From: Lonicera japonica
Taxonomy: Eukaryota > Streptophyta > Magnoliopsida > Dipsacales > Caprifoliaceae
NCBI GenBank assembly: GCA_021464415.1
Contig: CM038467.1
Location: 33,945,226 to 34,009,225, forward strand
Direction: 5' to 3'
Length of the DNA stretch: 64,000 nt
The stretch's first letter is position 1; each line of letters opens with the position of its first letter. Made by a program: the position numbers and the translations under genes. The notes beneath the pieces are model-generated. The model was not told the DNA's origin, searched no databases, and saw nothing but the letters and a program-made list of their open reading frames with translations. This document shows positions 8,683 through 17,158 of this stretch, in pieces.

Positions 8683-11600
8683 GATCTTTTTTAAAAACAT
8701 TAGCCTTTACAAACCGTGACCCAGTAAAAACTGATTCAGATGACTTATTCCAAGCATTTGACCAGCTTTACTCAACCCAGCCAGCCGAGCCACCAAATCC
8801 AACCCCAGAGCCTATGGTTGAAGACCCCCCTGACCCAATACACGTTCCTTTAAACCAACCACATCCACAAGAAAACCATGCTCATGATAATCATGTCCGA
8901 TTTACTCTTGATGATCTCAAGCCAAATCAATGGCGTGACCGATTTTTCCAGTTCAAAGCATGGATGGTTGCTGACAATGAGCTATATGATCTCCGATCCG
9001 TGATTAAACGATTTTTAGCTCGTGTTGTTGGCCGTTTATATGATTGGTACGATGCTCTCGGTGAATACAGACAGCTCCAATTTCAGCAAATAACCAATAT
9101 TGATGTTTTCCTTGGCTCCATTTACAATGAATTCCTTGGAAATCCCTCCAAATTTTCTGAAATAGCTCGTACTGAATTCATGGGAATGAAGTGTTGCTCC
9201 CTGCAAGAAAAAGATTTAGAACGTCATTATGATCGAATGTCAAAAAGATTTTATACTATTGGCGGTCTAGATGATTTAAATATGAAGCAAGTTTTCTTCC
9301 AGTCTTTCCCAGATGCTTTAGTTACTGAAGCACATAAAACTCTAAAGATGCAGAATATTGAGCTCAAAGATCTCTCTGTTGGCCGTATTTATGAGCACCT
9401 CCTTGATTCTGTTGAAAGAATTTGTAATCATAAGAAGCTCATGGATGGTATGGAAAAAACCAACAAGATGCTTAAATCTGCGTGTAATAAAGATCACTGG
9501 AAGATCAAGTGTAAGAACAAAGAAGGCTGTGATTGTTCTCAACACAAGAAGGCTTATAAGAAGAAATATCGGAAGCGTTCCTCTCGTCACCACAAAAATC
9601 GTGATGATACTTTTGTCAAACCATTCAAAAGGCAGAAGTTCAAGAAAAAGAAGTTCAAGAAATTCAAGTTTGTTATGAAAAGGAACTTCAGAGGAAAGAA
9701 ATCTGACAAGTGTTTCTTATGCCATAAGCCTGGCCACTTTGCAAAGAACTGTCCTGATTCTACAAAGAAGACACAATTCATGAATCGTCTCCATCAACTT
9801 GCACCAGAAATTGCAGAATCAGATGTTGAATCAGTTCTCTCAGCCCAAGACGAGGCATCTCAAGGATGCTTGATGCAACTAGCCTTCACTGAATCAGAAG
9901 GATCAGACATTGAGTCCGAAGCCCCAAGTGAAGAAACTAGTTCAGAGCTTTCCACCGAACCAGATGAAGCAATTCGCTCTTTAGAGCAACTTGCCTTCTC
10001 TCAAGAAGAATGCCTTGCAATCCATTCACCTCATGCCAAAGTAAAAATATTTACTGAGCCATATTCCAAGCCTATAACTGTTTTGGCCCTCTTTGATACT
10101 GGTTCTACCGAAACCGTGATAAATCCCAGTTTACTTCCTGATACAATATGGAAACCTTGCCAGTTAGCCTTTCGTGTCGCTAATGGTGAAATACTCTATG
10201 TTGATAAAATCAGTAAACCAATCCTTATTCAACCATTTCCTGGCCTCCGAATCAAGCATGCAGTCTATGGCAGCAGTGCTACTCAAAAGGAATTGATGAT
10301 AGAATGGGATCTTATCAAGAAAATGCAAGCCCAGTTTTCTGATACTGGTCTCAAATACAAGAAGCAGTTCCTCCCATGGCATGACCCAGATGCAGCTCTC
10401 ATGTTCTATCAAGCTGCTCCAGCATATCCAATTGATCCAGGGATATCATTGGATACTCTAAGAAGAAATATTGTCACTATGTCCTGTGCAGACTCCCATG
10501 TTGGTTTCCTCACTAAATGCCAGAACCCGCTATGGAGAAATAGCAAGTTCTTTGTTACACTCCCCTTCAAGCTCAATGAAGACGCTAATCCAACAAGAGC
10601 ATCTCATTCTGGAATGAATCCAGAACATCAGTCCCTTGCTCTTCAAGAATTGGTTTCTCTCAAACAGCAACAACTTATTGAAGAAACAACCTCTCCCTGG
10701 GCGTGTGAAGCATTTTATGTGAATAAACGATCTGAACAAGTCAGAGGAAAAATGAGGCTAGTGATCAATTACCAACCGCTGAATTACTTCCTAGCCAGTG
10801 ACAAATTTCCATTACCTCAGAAGCATTCCCTGTTTAGCCATCTTTCAAATGCAAATGTCTTCTCCAAATTTGATTTGAAAGCCGGTTTTTGGCAATTAGG
10901 CATCACCCCCACTGATCGTCCAAAAACAGCATTTTGCATTCCTGGTTTTCACTACCAATGGACAGTAATGCCCTTTGGCTTGAAGAATGCTCCATCTGTT
11001 TTTCAAAAAACCATGATGTCTATTTTTGAGCCTATCGCAGCAAATGCATTAATTTATATTGATGACATTTTGCTCTTCAGTCAGAATGAAGCTGAACATC
11101 TAAAGCTCCTTCACCATTTCCATCACATAGTTCTCACTCATGGAATTATGCTCTCTGAAAAGAAGATGGTTATTGGTACAACTGAGATTGAATTCCTTGG
11201 AATGATGATTAAGAACGGAAAGTTCCAGCTCCAACCGCATATTTCCAAGGACTTACAAAAATTCCCAGACAAGTTAACTAGCAAAACTCAGATCCAACAG
11301 TTTCTTGGTTTGGTGAATTACATGTCTCAATTCATTCCGAAGGTTGCTACATACACTGCCCCTCTTTCAGCTCTTTTGAAGAAATCACCGCCTCCGTGGT
11401 CAGAAGCTCAGACCACAGTAGTTAAAAAGTTGAAAGATCTCACCTCTCAGCTACCAGATCTCCAGATCCCTTCAGATGGTCAAAGAATTTTGCAAACGGA
11501 TGCAAGTAATGAATTTTGGGCTGCTATTCTGTTAGAAGAAAGGAATGGTGTTAGAACTCCTTGCGGATACAAATCAGGAAAATTCAAACAGGGTGAATTG

Positions 11601-13049
11601 CATTATAACTCTACTTTCAAGGAAATTCTAGCAGTCAAACGAGGAATAGAGAAATTCCAGTTTCATCTTATTGGATACCACATTAAGATTGAAATGGATA
11701 TGTCTTCATTTCCAGCCATGATTCAATTCAAGAACAAGCAAATCCCAAATTCACAGATGTTGAGATGGTCAGAATGGTTCTCACAATGGGATTATGAAGT
11801 CAAACATATCCAAGGCAAAAACAATGTTGTTGCTGACTTCTTTTCTCGACAAGGTGCAACTGAGCAGTCAAAATCCTCATCCCACATCGCTCCATTCACA
11901 AAAGAACCCTTTTGCAAACCCTTTAAAATCAATGACCAACATCCACAACACATATCCTGCCTTCCAGTCATATACACTTTAACCCAAGTTATGGATCCCT
12001 CTCAAGCCAGTTCTTCAAAATCTCAATCAGACACCTCTCACCCATTTCAATTCTCAGATTTTGAACAAGCTCTTGATCCTATGACAGCAATCTCTCTTTT
12101 ACCCTCTGAACTACAAGAGCATGTTGTCAACTTTGCCATTGACCTCAGAGCAAAAGACATGGTTATCAAGTACTTAGAAATATTACTTGAAAAACATGGC
12201 CTCTGCTTTCGTGGCCTTCGTCTTCACCCTACCTATCCGTTTTGCTCTCTATTCCATATCCACTATTGCTACAGAATCCCGAAATTAGCCCTCATCTTCC
12301 TTTGGTATCTTACAAAGGTCTACCATGTTGGTTTCATTTTCAAGGCTCCTGATCTGCTTCTTTACTTACAGATAGCTACTTCAGATCCTGAAACTCAAAA
12401 TGCTCACGCAATCTTATACGGAGTTCCAAGCTCGTATAATTTTGTTATTTTTTTGAAGTGGTTCAAGTCTATTGAACAATGGAAAGAAGCCCTCAAGGTC
12501 CATCATCACACATATTGCCTAATCCACTTCCATGACCCTCTCAGAGTTCCCCATCCAGATGGTTCTAATGCCATTATCGAAGCATGGTTCTTTGAGAATC
12601 TTGCTAAAACCATAAAAGAACCCTACAACCTGAACTATGTCACCTTTCTGAAAAATATTTGTGCCTTAAACAAAGTTGATTTTAATTCAGTTCCTGATTA
12701 TGTCAAATTTACAAAGGATCCATGGCACAATACATATTGGAATGATCATTCATGTACTCCGTTATTCAATCGCCTTTATGCTTACGCAGAATCACACAGA
12801 TGGAGTTATGGTGAATTAAGTTCCGATTCAGAAGCATTCGTCGGCATAGAATCTGGTACTGATGATGATGATGATGATGACGATCCAAATGCTGGAAATT
12901 TTGGTGATGAACTTGCAGAACTTGCAGCCACTAGCAATGATGAAGATGGCCTTTATTCCCCCACTGATGGCCCGTATTCTCCAGATACCCCAATCTACGG
13001 TCACGATGACTATTATGACCTTGATTATGACGGAAATGAAACAGATTGA
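8349..13049 (+). CDS. Pararetroviral right frame: coat, protease, reverse transcriptase, RNase H, C-terminal extension
   Basis: This frame is open for 1566 codons but has no ATG before about codon 97, so it was probably read as a continuation of the left frame; convincing sequence starts near 8420. Domains by codon: coat region about 150-450 with a lysine/arginine-rich tract about 390-440, a CCHC zinc knuckle at 455-468 (CFLCHKPGHFAKNC), the aspartic protease motif DTGS at 583-586, reverse transcriptase about 770-950 with the catalytic YIDD at 903-906, and RNase H starting near TDAS (Asp 1051). After RNase H come about 390 more residues ending in an aspartate-rich tail with no family I recognise. 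No internal stop is present, which is notable in an old insertion. The reverse transcriptase copies pregenomic RNA into DNA. Confidence 0.88.
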   Translation: MVNLSSKTKTQVCSFQINYSYKAKHPNEVDWSKPHRAVPPPNQGLVPFPTPLQTVPPPSHPQQISSNTNPSTTPSAYTPSNEPPDVIQGASTKPLDMFTMDAFENHSVNQIGSFLKTLAFTNRDPVKTDSDDLFQAFDQLYSTQPAEPPNPTPEPMVEDPPDPIHVPLNQPHPQENHAHDNHVRFTLDDLKPNQWRDRFFQFKAWMVADNELYDLRSVIKRFLARVVGRLYDWYDALGEYRQLQFQQITNIDVFLGSIYNEFLGNPSKFSEIARTEFMGMKCCSLQEKDLERHYDRMSKRFYTIGGLDDLNMKQVFFQSFPDALVTEAHKTLKMQNIELKDLSVGRIYEHLLDSVERICNHKKLMDGMEKTNKMLKSACNKDHWKIKCKNKEGCDCSQHKKAYKKKYRKRSSRHHKNRDDTFVKPFKRQKFKKKKFKKFKFVMKRNFRGKKSDKCFLCHKPGHFAKNCPDSTKKTQFMNRLHQLAPEIAESDVESVLSAQDEASQGCLMQLAFTESEGSDIESEAPSEETSSELSTEPDEAIRSLEQLAFSQEECLAIHSPHAKVKIFTEPYSKPITVLALFDTGSTETVINPSLLPDTIWKPCQLAFRVANGEILYVDKISKPILIQPFPGLRIKHAVYGSSATQKELMIEWDLIKKMQAQFSDTGLKYKKQFLPWHDPDAALMFYQAAPAYPIDPGISLDTLRRNIVTMSCADSHVGFLTKCQNPLWRNSKFFVTLPFKLNEDANPTRASHSGMNPEHQSLALQELVSLKQQQLIEETTSPWACEAFYVNKRSEQVRGKMRLVINYQPLNYFLASDKFPLPQKHSLFSHLSNANVFSKFDLKAGFWQLGITPTDRPKTAFCIPGFHYQWTVMPFGLKNAPSVFQKTMMSIFEPIAANALIYIDDILLFSQNEAEHLKLLHHFHHIVLTHGIMLSEKKMVIGTTEIEFLGMMIKNGKFQLQPHISKDLQKFPDKLTSKTQIQQFLGLVNYMSQFIPKVATYTAPLSALLKKSPPPWSEAQTTVVKKLKDLTSQLPDLQIPSDGQRILQTDASNEFWAAILLEERNGVRTPCGYKSGKFKQGELHYNSTFKEILAVKRGIEKFQFHLIGYHIKIEMDMSSFPAMIQFKNKQIPNSQMLRWSEWFSQWDYEVKHIQGKNNVVADFFSRQGATEQSKSSSHIAPFTKEPFCKPFKINDQHPQHISCLPVIYTLTQVMDPSQASSSKSQSDTSHPFQFSDFEQALDPMTAISLLPSELQEHVVNFAIDLRAKDMVIKYLEILLEKHGLCFRGLRLHPTYPFCSLFHIHYCYRIPKLALIFLWYLTKVYHVGFIFKAPDLLLYLQIATSDPETQNAHAILYGVPSSYNFVIFLKWFKSIEQWKEALKVHHHTYCLIHFHDPLRVPHPDGSNAIIEAWFFENLAKTIKEPYNLNYVTFLKNICALNKVDFNSVPDYVKFTKDPWHNTYWNDHSCTPLFNRLYAYAESHRWSYGELSSDSEAFVGIESGTDDDDDDDDPNAGNFGDELAELAATSNDEDGLYSPTDGPYSPDTPIYGHDDYYDLDYDGNETD

Positions 13050-13558
13050 TGTCACCCATGATGTCACTCTCCACTTATCAGATTTTCACGTGCGAAGGAA
13101 TCTACTTTCGGCGTTGTATTATTGTTTGCTTTTTGCTTTGTGTCATTTTCACTTTTTCTTTTGTAAAAGTTGATTGGAATCTTTACTTTATGCTTTTGAT
13201 TGTCGGGACAGCTGGTCCTTATGGTTTGTCTTGTTGCTCAGCCCTTTCCCTATAAAAGGAGCGAGCTTTCTATTGTTTTAGAGAGAGGAGTTTGAGGGTG
13301 TAAGTTTCCTATGAGTGTCTACTTATGTAATCTTCTCTCTAGAGATTAATTTCTCTTGAGATTTTCATTTTCAATGAAAGTTTGATAAGGATGCCTATCC
13401 TATTTTATATGTATTACGTCCTTCCAGTGTTAGCCTTATGGATCCTGGTTTTCTATAATCTACCTTTATGATTTTCTTTTTATCTTTGTTGTCTTGTTCT
13501 TTGTTTTAGAGTGTGTCTCTTCCCCCGGTATTGCGTAGTCCTTTTACCACGGATACTC
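13050..13558 (+). promoter_or_regulatory. Pararetroviral intergenic region and promoter
   Basis: This is the non-coding region after the last stop. TATAAAAGG at 13251-13259 is a strong TATA box, preceded by a 200-bp stretch in the position of the caulimovirid full-length RNA promoter. About 30 bp downstream the GAGAGAGGAG-type sequence would be the RNA start. The tract up to 13558 would be the terminally redundant leader/polyadenylation region before the wrap-around to the primer-binding site. The exact RNA start and polyadenylation sites are inferred. Confidence 0.7.
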
Positions 13559-13572
13559 CCCCCACCTGTTGG

Positions 13573-13665
13573 GTAGTAGTAGTAGTAGAAGGTGATTATT
13601 TGTTTTACTATATTAATGAATGTATACTTGAAAAAAACTAATGTTATCAAACAAAATGTGCCTTA
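13573..13665. repeat. (GTA)n microsatellite and flank of the viral insertion
   Basis: The viral right end abuts (GTA)n at about 13573-13588, the reverse complement of the left (CTA)n. About 50 bp later the 16-bp sequence CTAATGTTATCAAACA (13638-13653) repeats the left flank copy at 5452-5467 in the same orientation. Confidence 0.8.
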
Positions 13666-13669
13666 ATCT

Positions 13670-13920
13670 ATTGCAATTCACATTCCATTTTGCAGCAGTT
13701 TGTACCACAAAATGCATTGTAGTTTACGCAGTAAACTAGTAGCAGTAGATTGCACCGCAAACAGCAGCAGATTACACTGCAATCTGCAATGTAGTTTGCT
13801 CTGTAATCTGCAGCAAATTGGAGCGCAATTTGTGTTGTAGTTTGCACCGCAATCTGCAGTAGATTGGTGCGCAAATGGCAAAAAAACTGCATGCAACCTG
13901 TAGTAGATTGGCATATTGCA
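13670..13920. repeat. Degenerate CAATCTGC/GCAGATTG repeat array
   Basis: Multiple short direct and inverted copies of motifs such as GCAATCTGCAG, AGATTGG and TAGTTTGC are packed into 250 bp. A few related copies recur at about 14895-14960 (AGATTGGTACCACAAACTGC). Such arrays in both orientations are typical of CACTA subterminal regions, where the transposase binds. The assignment rests on context. Confidence 0.6.
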
Positions 13921-14149
13921 ATGCGAAATGCTCTCCAACTTAGAAAACTTTTATTTTTCTTTTGTGCTCTCTCATTTCCTTAGGTGAATGGTTAGTGTCT
14001 CTTATTTGTTTTTGTGATATCTTATTCTCCTTAAATAACTATGCCTCAACCTTGTGTGTTAATTACGTTTCTCTAAACATTTACTTATAATTTTCTACAT
14101 GATAGTGATTAAAAAACATGTTCTTTGTAATTTTTATAGGAATAACTAA

Positions 14150-14458
14150 ATGAATAAAACTTGGATGCAAAAGCCGAATAGGTATTCTGAAAAGTACGTG
14201 CTAGGAGTTAGATCTTTTATTCTATTTGCTAAGGACCATAAGGGTCCACGTAATAACATTAAGTGTCCATGTTGTGAATGCTTGAATGTTTATATTAAAA
14301 CTACTGATGAAGTAGAGGATCATCTATTTTTGAATAGGGTCTCACTAACTTACTCCATATGGATATATCATGGGGAACAATCTATTCACGTGTTATATAG
14401 TTATGTGAATGATCACAATAATGACGAAGAAGAGGATGCTGATGAAGCAATGACATAA
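14150..14458 (+). CDS. CACTA transposase-associated domain protein (fragment)
   Basis: A 102-codon ORF starts at an ATG. It matches the Transpos_assoc domain that sits at the N-terminus of CACTA TNP2 transposases: MNKTWM start, YVLGVRSFILFAK, the cysteine pair in IKCPCCECLN, then VEDHLFLNRVSLTYSIWIYHGE. The domain probably contributes DNA binding through its Cys/His residues. A stop at 14456-14458 is followed by further TNP2-like sequence, so the full transposase is truncated. Its neighbour across the Athila insertion is a second CACTA protein remnant. Confidence 0.8.
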   Translation: MNKTWMQKPNRYSEKYVLGVRSFILFAKDHKGPRNNIKCPCCECLNVYIKTTDEVEDHLFLNRVSLTYSIWIYHGEQSIHVLYSYVNDHNNDEEEDADEAMT

Positions 14459-14460
14459 AA

Positions 14461-14760
14461 TGAAGAGGAAGATAGGGATAAAATGCAAGAAATATTAGAA
14501 GACATATATGGTAGAACCTTTATGGATAACAATCTGGTGGAATCATTTGACAATGACACTCCTAACATTGCTGAGGGGGGAAATAGGAGGTTTCGATAAA
14601 CTTTTGAGAAAGGCAGATTGTGAACTTTATCCTAATTGCAAGAAGTTCTCAACACTTTCATTCCTTACAAAGTTGCTTCACTTAAAAGTGATTAATCATT
14701 AGAACAATAAATCATTTGATATGTTGCTTGAGCATTTGAAAGAAGCCTTTCTCGATGGAA
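14461..14760 (+). pseudogene. TNP2 transposase N-terminal remnant
   Basis: Downstream of the transposase-associated domain an acidic linker (EEEDRDKM...) leads to a segment around 14585-14755. It reads, with frame breaks, like the TNP2 region ahead of the catalytic domain (CELYPNCKKFSTLSFLTKLLHLKV and SFDMLLEHLKEAF). A stop at 14700-14702 and a frame change interrupt it. The catalytic core is absent, so the element could not transpose itself. Confidence 0.65.
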
Positions 14761-15055
14761 AGGTAATTTGATTAGGGTCTCAAGTGCAACATAGAGATAC
14801 AACCCAGTCACTATCATCGGAGCTTACAACTCCTAACACCACAGTAAGTAGTGCATGTATGGTATATATCATTTGATTAGAATATTAACTTTTAACAGAT
14901 TGGTACCACAAACTGCAACAGTTAGGCACCTAATATGTAGCAAATTGGCACCCAAACTATACCAAATTAAAACTAAACTGAACTTTATATATTATTGTGA
15001 AATTGAATCCAAAAATTAACTAAATGGAGCTTGCTGCATTTACTAGAAATATAGC

Positions 15056-15138
15056 TTCAAATACAGTTAAGAGATGTCGTGGCAAAACAAGAGGTAAAGG
15101 TTTAGAAAAGATAAAAAAAACATCCAAGACCTTGATGT
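15056..15138 (+). pseudogene. Ptta/En-Spm plant transposase (Transposase_24-like), 5' fragment
   Basis: The open codons include RCRGKTRGKGLEKIKK, the lysine/arginine-rich lead-in seen before the Transposase_24 domain of CACTA second proteins. The frame runs straight into the target site of the Athila insertion and continues at 36846 when one copy of GATGT is counted. This shows the Athila element landed inside this coding sequence. The start codon is not certain (ATG near 15025). Confidence 0.7.
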
Positions 15139-16831
15139 TGATAAACGCTTAATATTGTCATTCATACGCTCATTTTCGGAATTGTTTGACGCGTTTATTT
15201 CTCTAAAACTACTCGGTTTGCCAACTTATTTCGCGATTAGTCTCGTAGCACTTTTATATTTAACAATGCTTGGAAAGGCACATTTTGTGTTTATTTAATA
15301 CAATGGTGGAATTTTTCATGGACAAAAGGAATCTAAGAAAGTGGAAGTCTCCATGTCCATGTGATTAAAGAGCATCCAAGAAAGTGGAAGTCTCCATGTG
15401 ATTAAAGAAAGAAAGTAGAATTCTCCATGTGATTAAAGAGCATCCAAGACAGTGGAATTCTCCACCAAAAATAAAAAAAACATTGTTTATTTTTGGCATC
15501 CAACACAACTCTTCTATTTATAGTCTTCCTTGTTGCTTTAGAGAGGAGTCCTTTTATTACTTCTCATTTCTCAATTTATAGAGAGCTTTTAATAGTTTTT
15601 TCTAGAGAGAGAAATGGAGTTCACTTTTATAATTATTGTCTCTACATTTATTATGGAGTAAATTTCTTTGCTAAGGCTAAAAGATGAAATTTGCAATGCA
15701 TTAATTATGTAAGTTCAATTCTCATTCATTTGTTAGTATTGTTAAATATTTTTTTAATCCTTCATCTTCTTCATTTTTTCAACCATTCATAAGCTAGTAA
15801 GATAATTTTCATATGATGATTTGACTTTGTATGCTTTGTATACAAAGATCTCAAGCATTAATGAGAAAATGATACACTTGTGTATTTCTTACTAGCCTAT
15901 GTCCGTTCTTTCTTTGAATGAGATACTTTTCATTGCCAAGCATGATTAGTCTTTGAATATTCATGAAAACACCATAAATTTGAGATTTTAATCTTTAAAT
16001 ACTTTAATGATATGTTGAGTGCTTTCTACACTTTATGTGATTTTAAGACTCATCATATTCTTAGTTAAAGTGTTGCCAAATAGGATCTTTTAAATTTATG
16101 TCATAAACAACTTCATTAATCATTTTGAGGATTCAATTTGTATTTATCAAATAAGTCTATATAGGACGGTTTGACCTCCACCTAGACCTCCCAATCTTAG
16201 ACAAATGAAATGTTATGATTTATCGAGCTAAACTTCTTATAGTTGGCTATTTTCATAATCAAGTCATTTCCCTAGGGGAAACTAACAATGAGTTCTTAAA
16301 TGCTTATTTTAAATTTATGTCTTTTCTTTTTGTGTATTTTAAGTTTGAATCTTGGTTGACATTATATGGGAATGGGTTGCACTTGCTTCACACCCTTTGT
16401 CACAAGAAAAAAATGAGAGATACACTTGTGTTGATATTTGTTTACACCATTTCTTTATATGGCATTTATATGGGAATGGGTTGCTTTTGCTTCACACCCT
16501 TTTGCTTAGAAATAGGTAAAATATTCAACACTTAGGAATTGCATTGAGAACTTTGAATGAGGTTGATTTTACTTAACTTTGCAAAACAAATGAATTCTAT
16601 AATGCCTTAGCCTTTTTTCATCTATTGTTACATCATTTTAATTTTTATTGCCAGACTTTAAAATTAATCATTAAAATCAACCAATTAAATTCTCTTAACA
16701 AAACCTTGGACTCGTAATCACCACGTCGTCTTTCCGACTATCCTTGTGATTCGACACTTGGACTTACCAAGTATTATAACTTGACAACCTGCACTTGGGT
16801 ACCTAAGCACGGAAGTATTTTCGGCGCGTCA
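15139..16831 (+). repeat. 5' LTR of Athila element 2
   Basis: The LTR is 1693 bp, TGATAAACGC to CGGCGCGTCA. It matches the 3' LTR (33396-36840) apart from the solo-LTR insertion, scattered substitutions and a 35-bp segment missing here near 15293. It contains three imperfect internal direct repeats (AAGTGGAAGTCTCCATG, ATGTGATTAAAGAGCATCC) at about 15315-15465. Short ORFs inside occur in both LTRs and look non-coding. Confidence 0.95.
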
Positions 16832-16837
16832 AGTTTT

Positions 16838-16855
16838 TGGCGCCGTTGCAGGGGA
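16838..16855 (+). promoter_or_regulatory. Primer-binding site of Athila element 2
   Basis: TGGCGCCGTTGCAGGGGA lies 6 bp past the LTR end. It is the usual Athila-type PBS form with one change (GCAGGGG where GCCGGGG is usual). From family knowledge the primer is probably tRNA-Asp; I could not check this against a tRNA. Confidence 0.8.
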
Positions 16856-17079
16856 TACGGCGAAAGACGGATTACGGGTTTTGTATAAAATTCCGCTTTG
16901 TAAGTATTTTATCCCCTTGTAAATTATTTTTTCAACTTATTTTTTTTATAGGTGGATATTTTATTCGAGATCACCCTTTCGGGCTTATGCACGGGAATTT
17001 GTACATTGATCTTCGCATCAGTCCACCAAGAGGCCAACCACTACCAAGGCATCATACTCCTTCACCTACTCCTTCCGAA

Positions 17080-17158
17080 ATGGCTAACGAGGACAATGAG
17101 TCAAATACCGGAGAGAATAATAATAATCCTAAACCGGTTCGAACAATGAGAGATTATC
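17080..17158 (+). pseudogene. Athila gag, N-terminal fragment
   Basis: The ATG at 17080 starts MANEDNESNTGENNNNPK and runs to the Athila gag signature MRDYL, where the Tat-like element is inserted. The rest of gag resumes at 26785 in the matching phase. The N-terminal region is asparagine/glutamate-rich and low in complexity. Confidence 0.8.

Larger units (their letters stand above)
5511..13572 (+). mobile_element. Endogenous pararetrovirus (Caulimoviridae), one full genome unit
   Basis: A linear genome copy of about 8.05 kb carries, in order, a tRNA-Met primer-binding site, leader, movement-protein region, coiled-coil region, coat/zinc-knuckle region, aspartic protease, reverse transcriptase, RNase H, a C-terminal extension and a TATA-containing promoter. 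The 14 bp CCCCCACCTGTTGG occurs at both ends (5511-5524 and 13559-13572), so the copy is opened at the minus-strand priming site. Gene order and fused polyprotein style are closest to petuvirus- or florendovirus-like members; the genus is not certain. The left frame has two in-frame stops and a frame change relative to the right frame, so this is an inactive old copy as it stands. Caulimovirids carry no integrase, so insertion was presumably by host repair. Confidence 0.9.
13666..15138 (+). mobile_element. CACTA (En/Spm) element 1, left segment
   Basis: A decayed CACTA-superfamily element is recognised by subterminal-type repeats (about 13670-13920), a transposase-associated domain ORF (14150-14458), TNP2-like remnants (14461-14760) and the start of a Ptta/En-Spm type protein (to 15138). 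That last reading frame continues at 36841 once the Athila insertion is taken out. No CACTACAAGAAA terminus is visible at either end, so the boundaries are approximate. Confidence 0.72.

Noticed and set aside
13668..13938. Antisense ORFs rich in Cys, Asn and Leu
   Set aside because: They arise from the repetitive CAATCTGC array in a stop-poor frame, not from a gene.
15493..16535. Short ORFs in the Athila LTRs (also 33785-33979 and 36326-36544)
   Set aside because: They occur in both LTRs because the LTRs are copies; no domain, and positions are not conserved in element 1.
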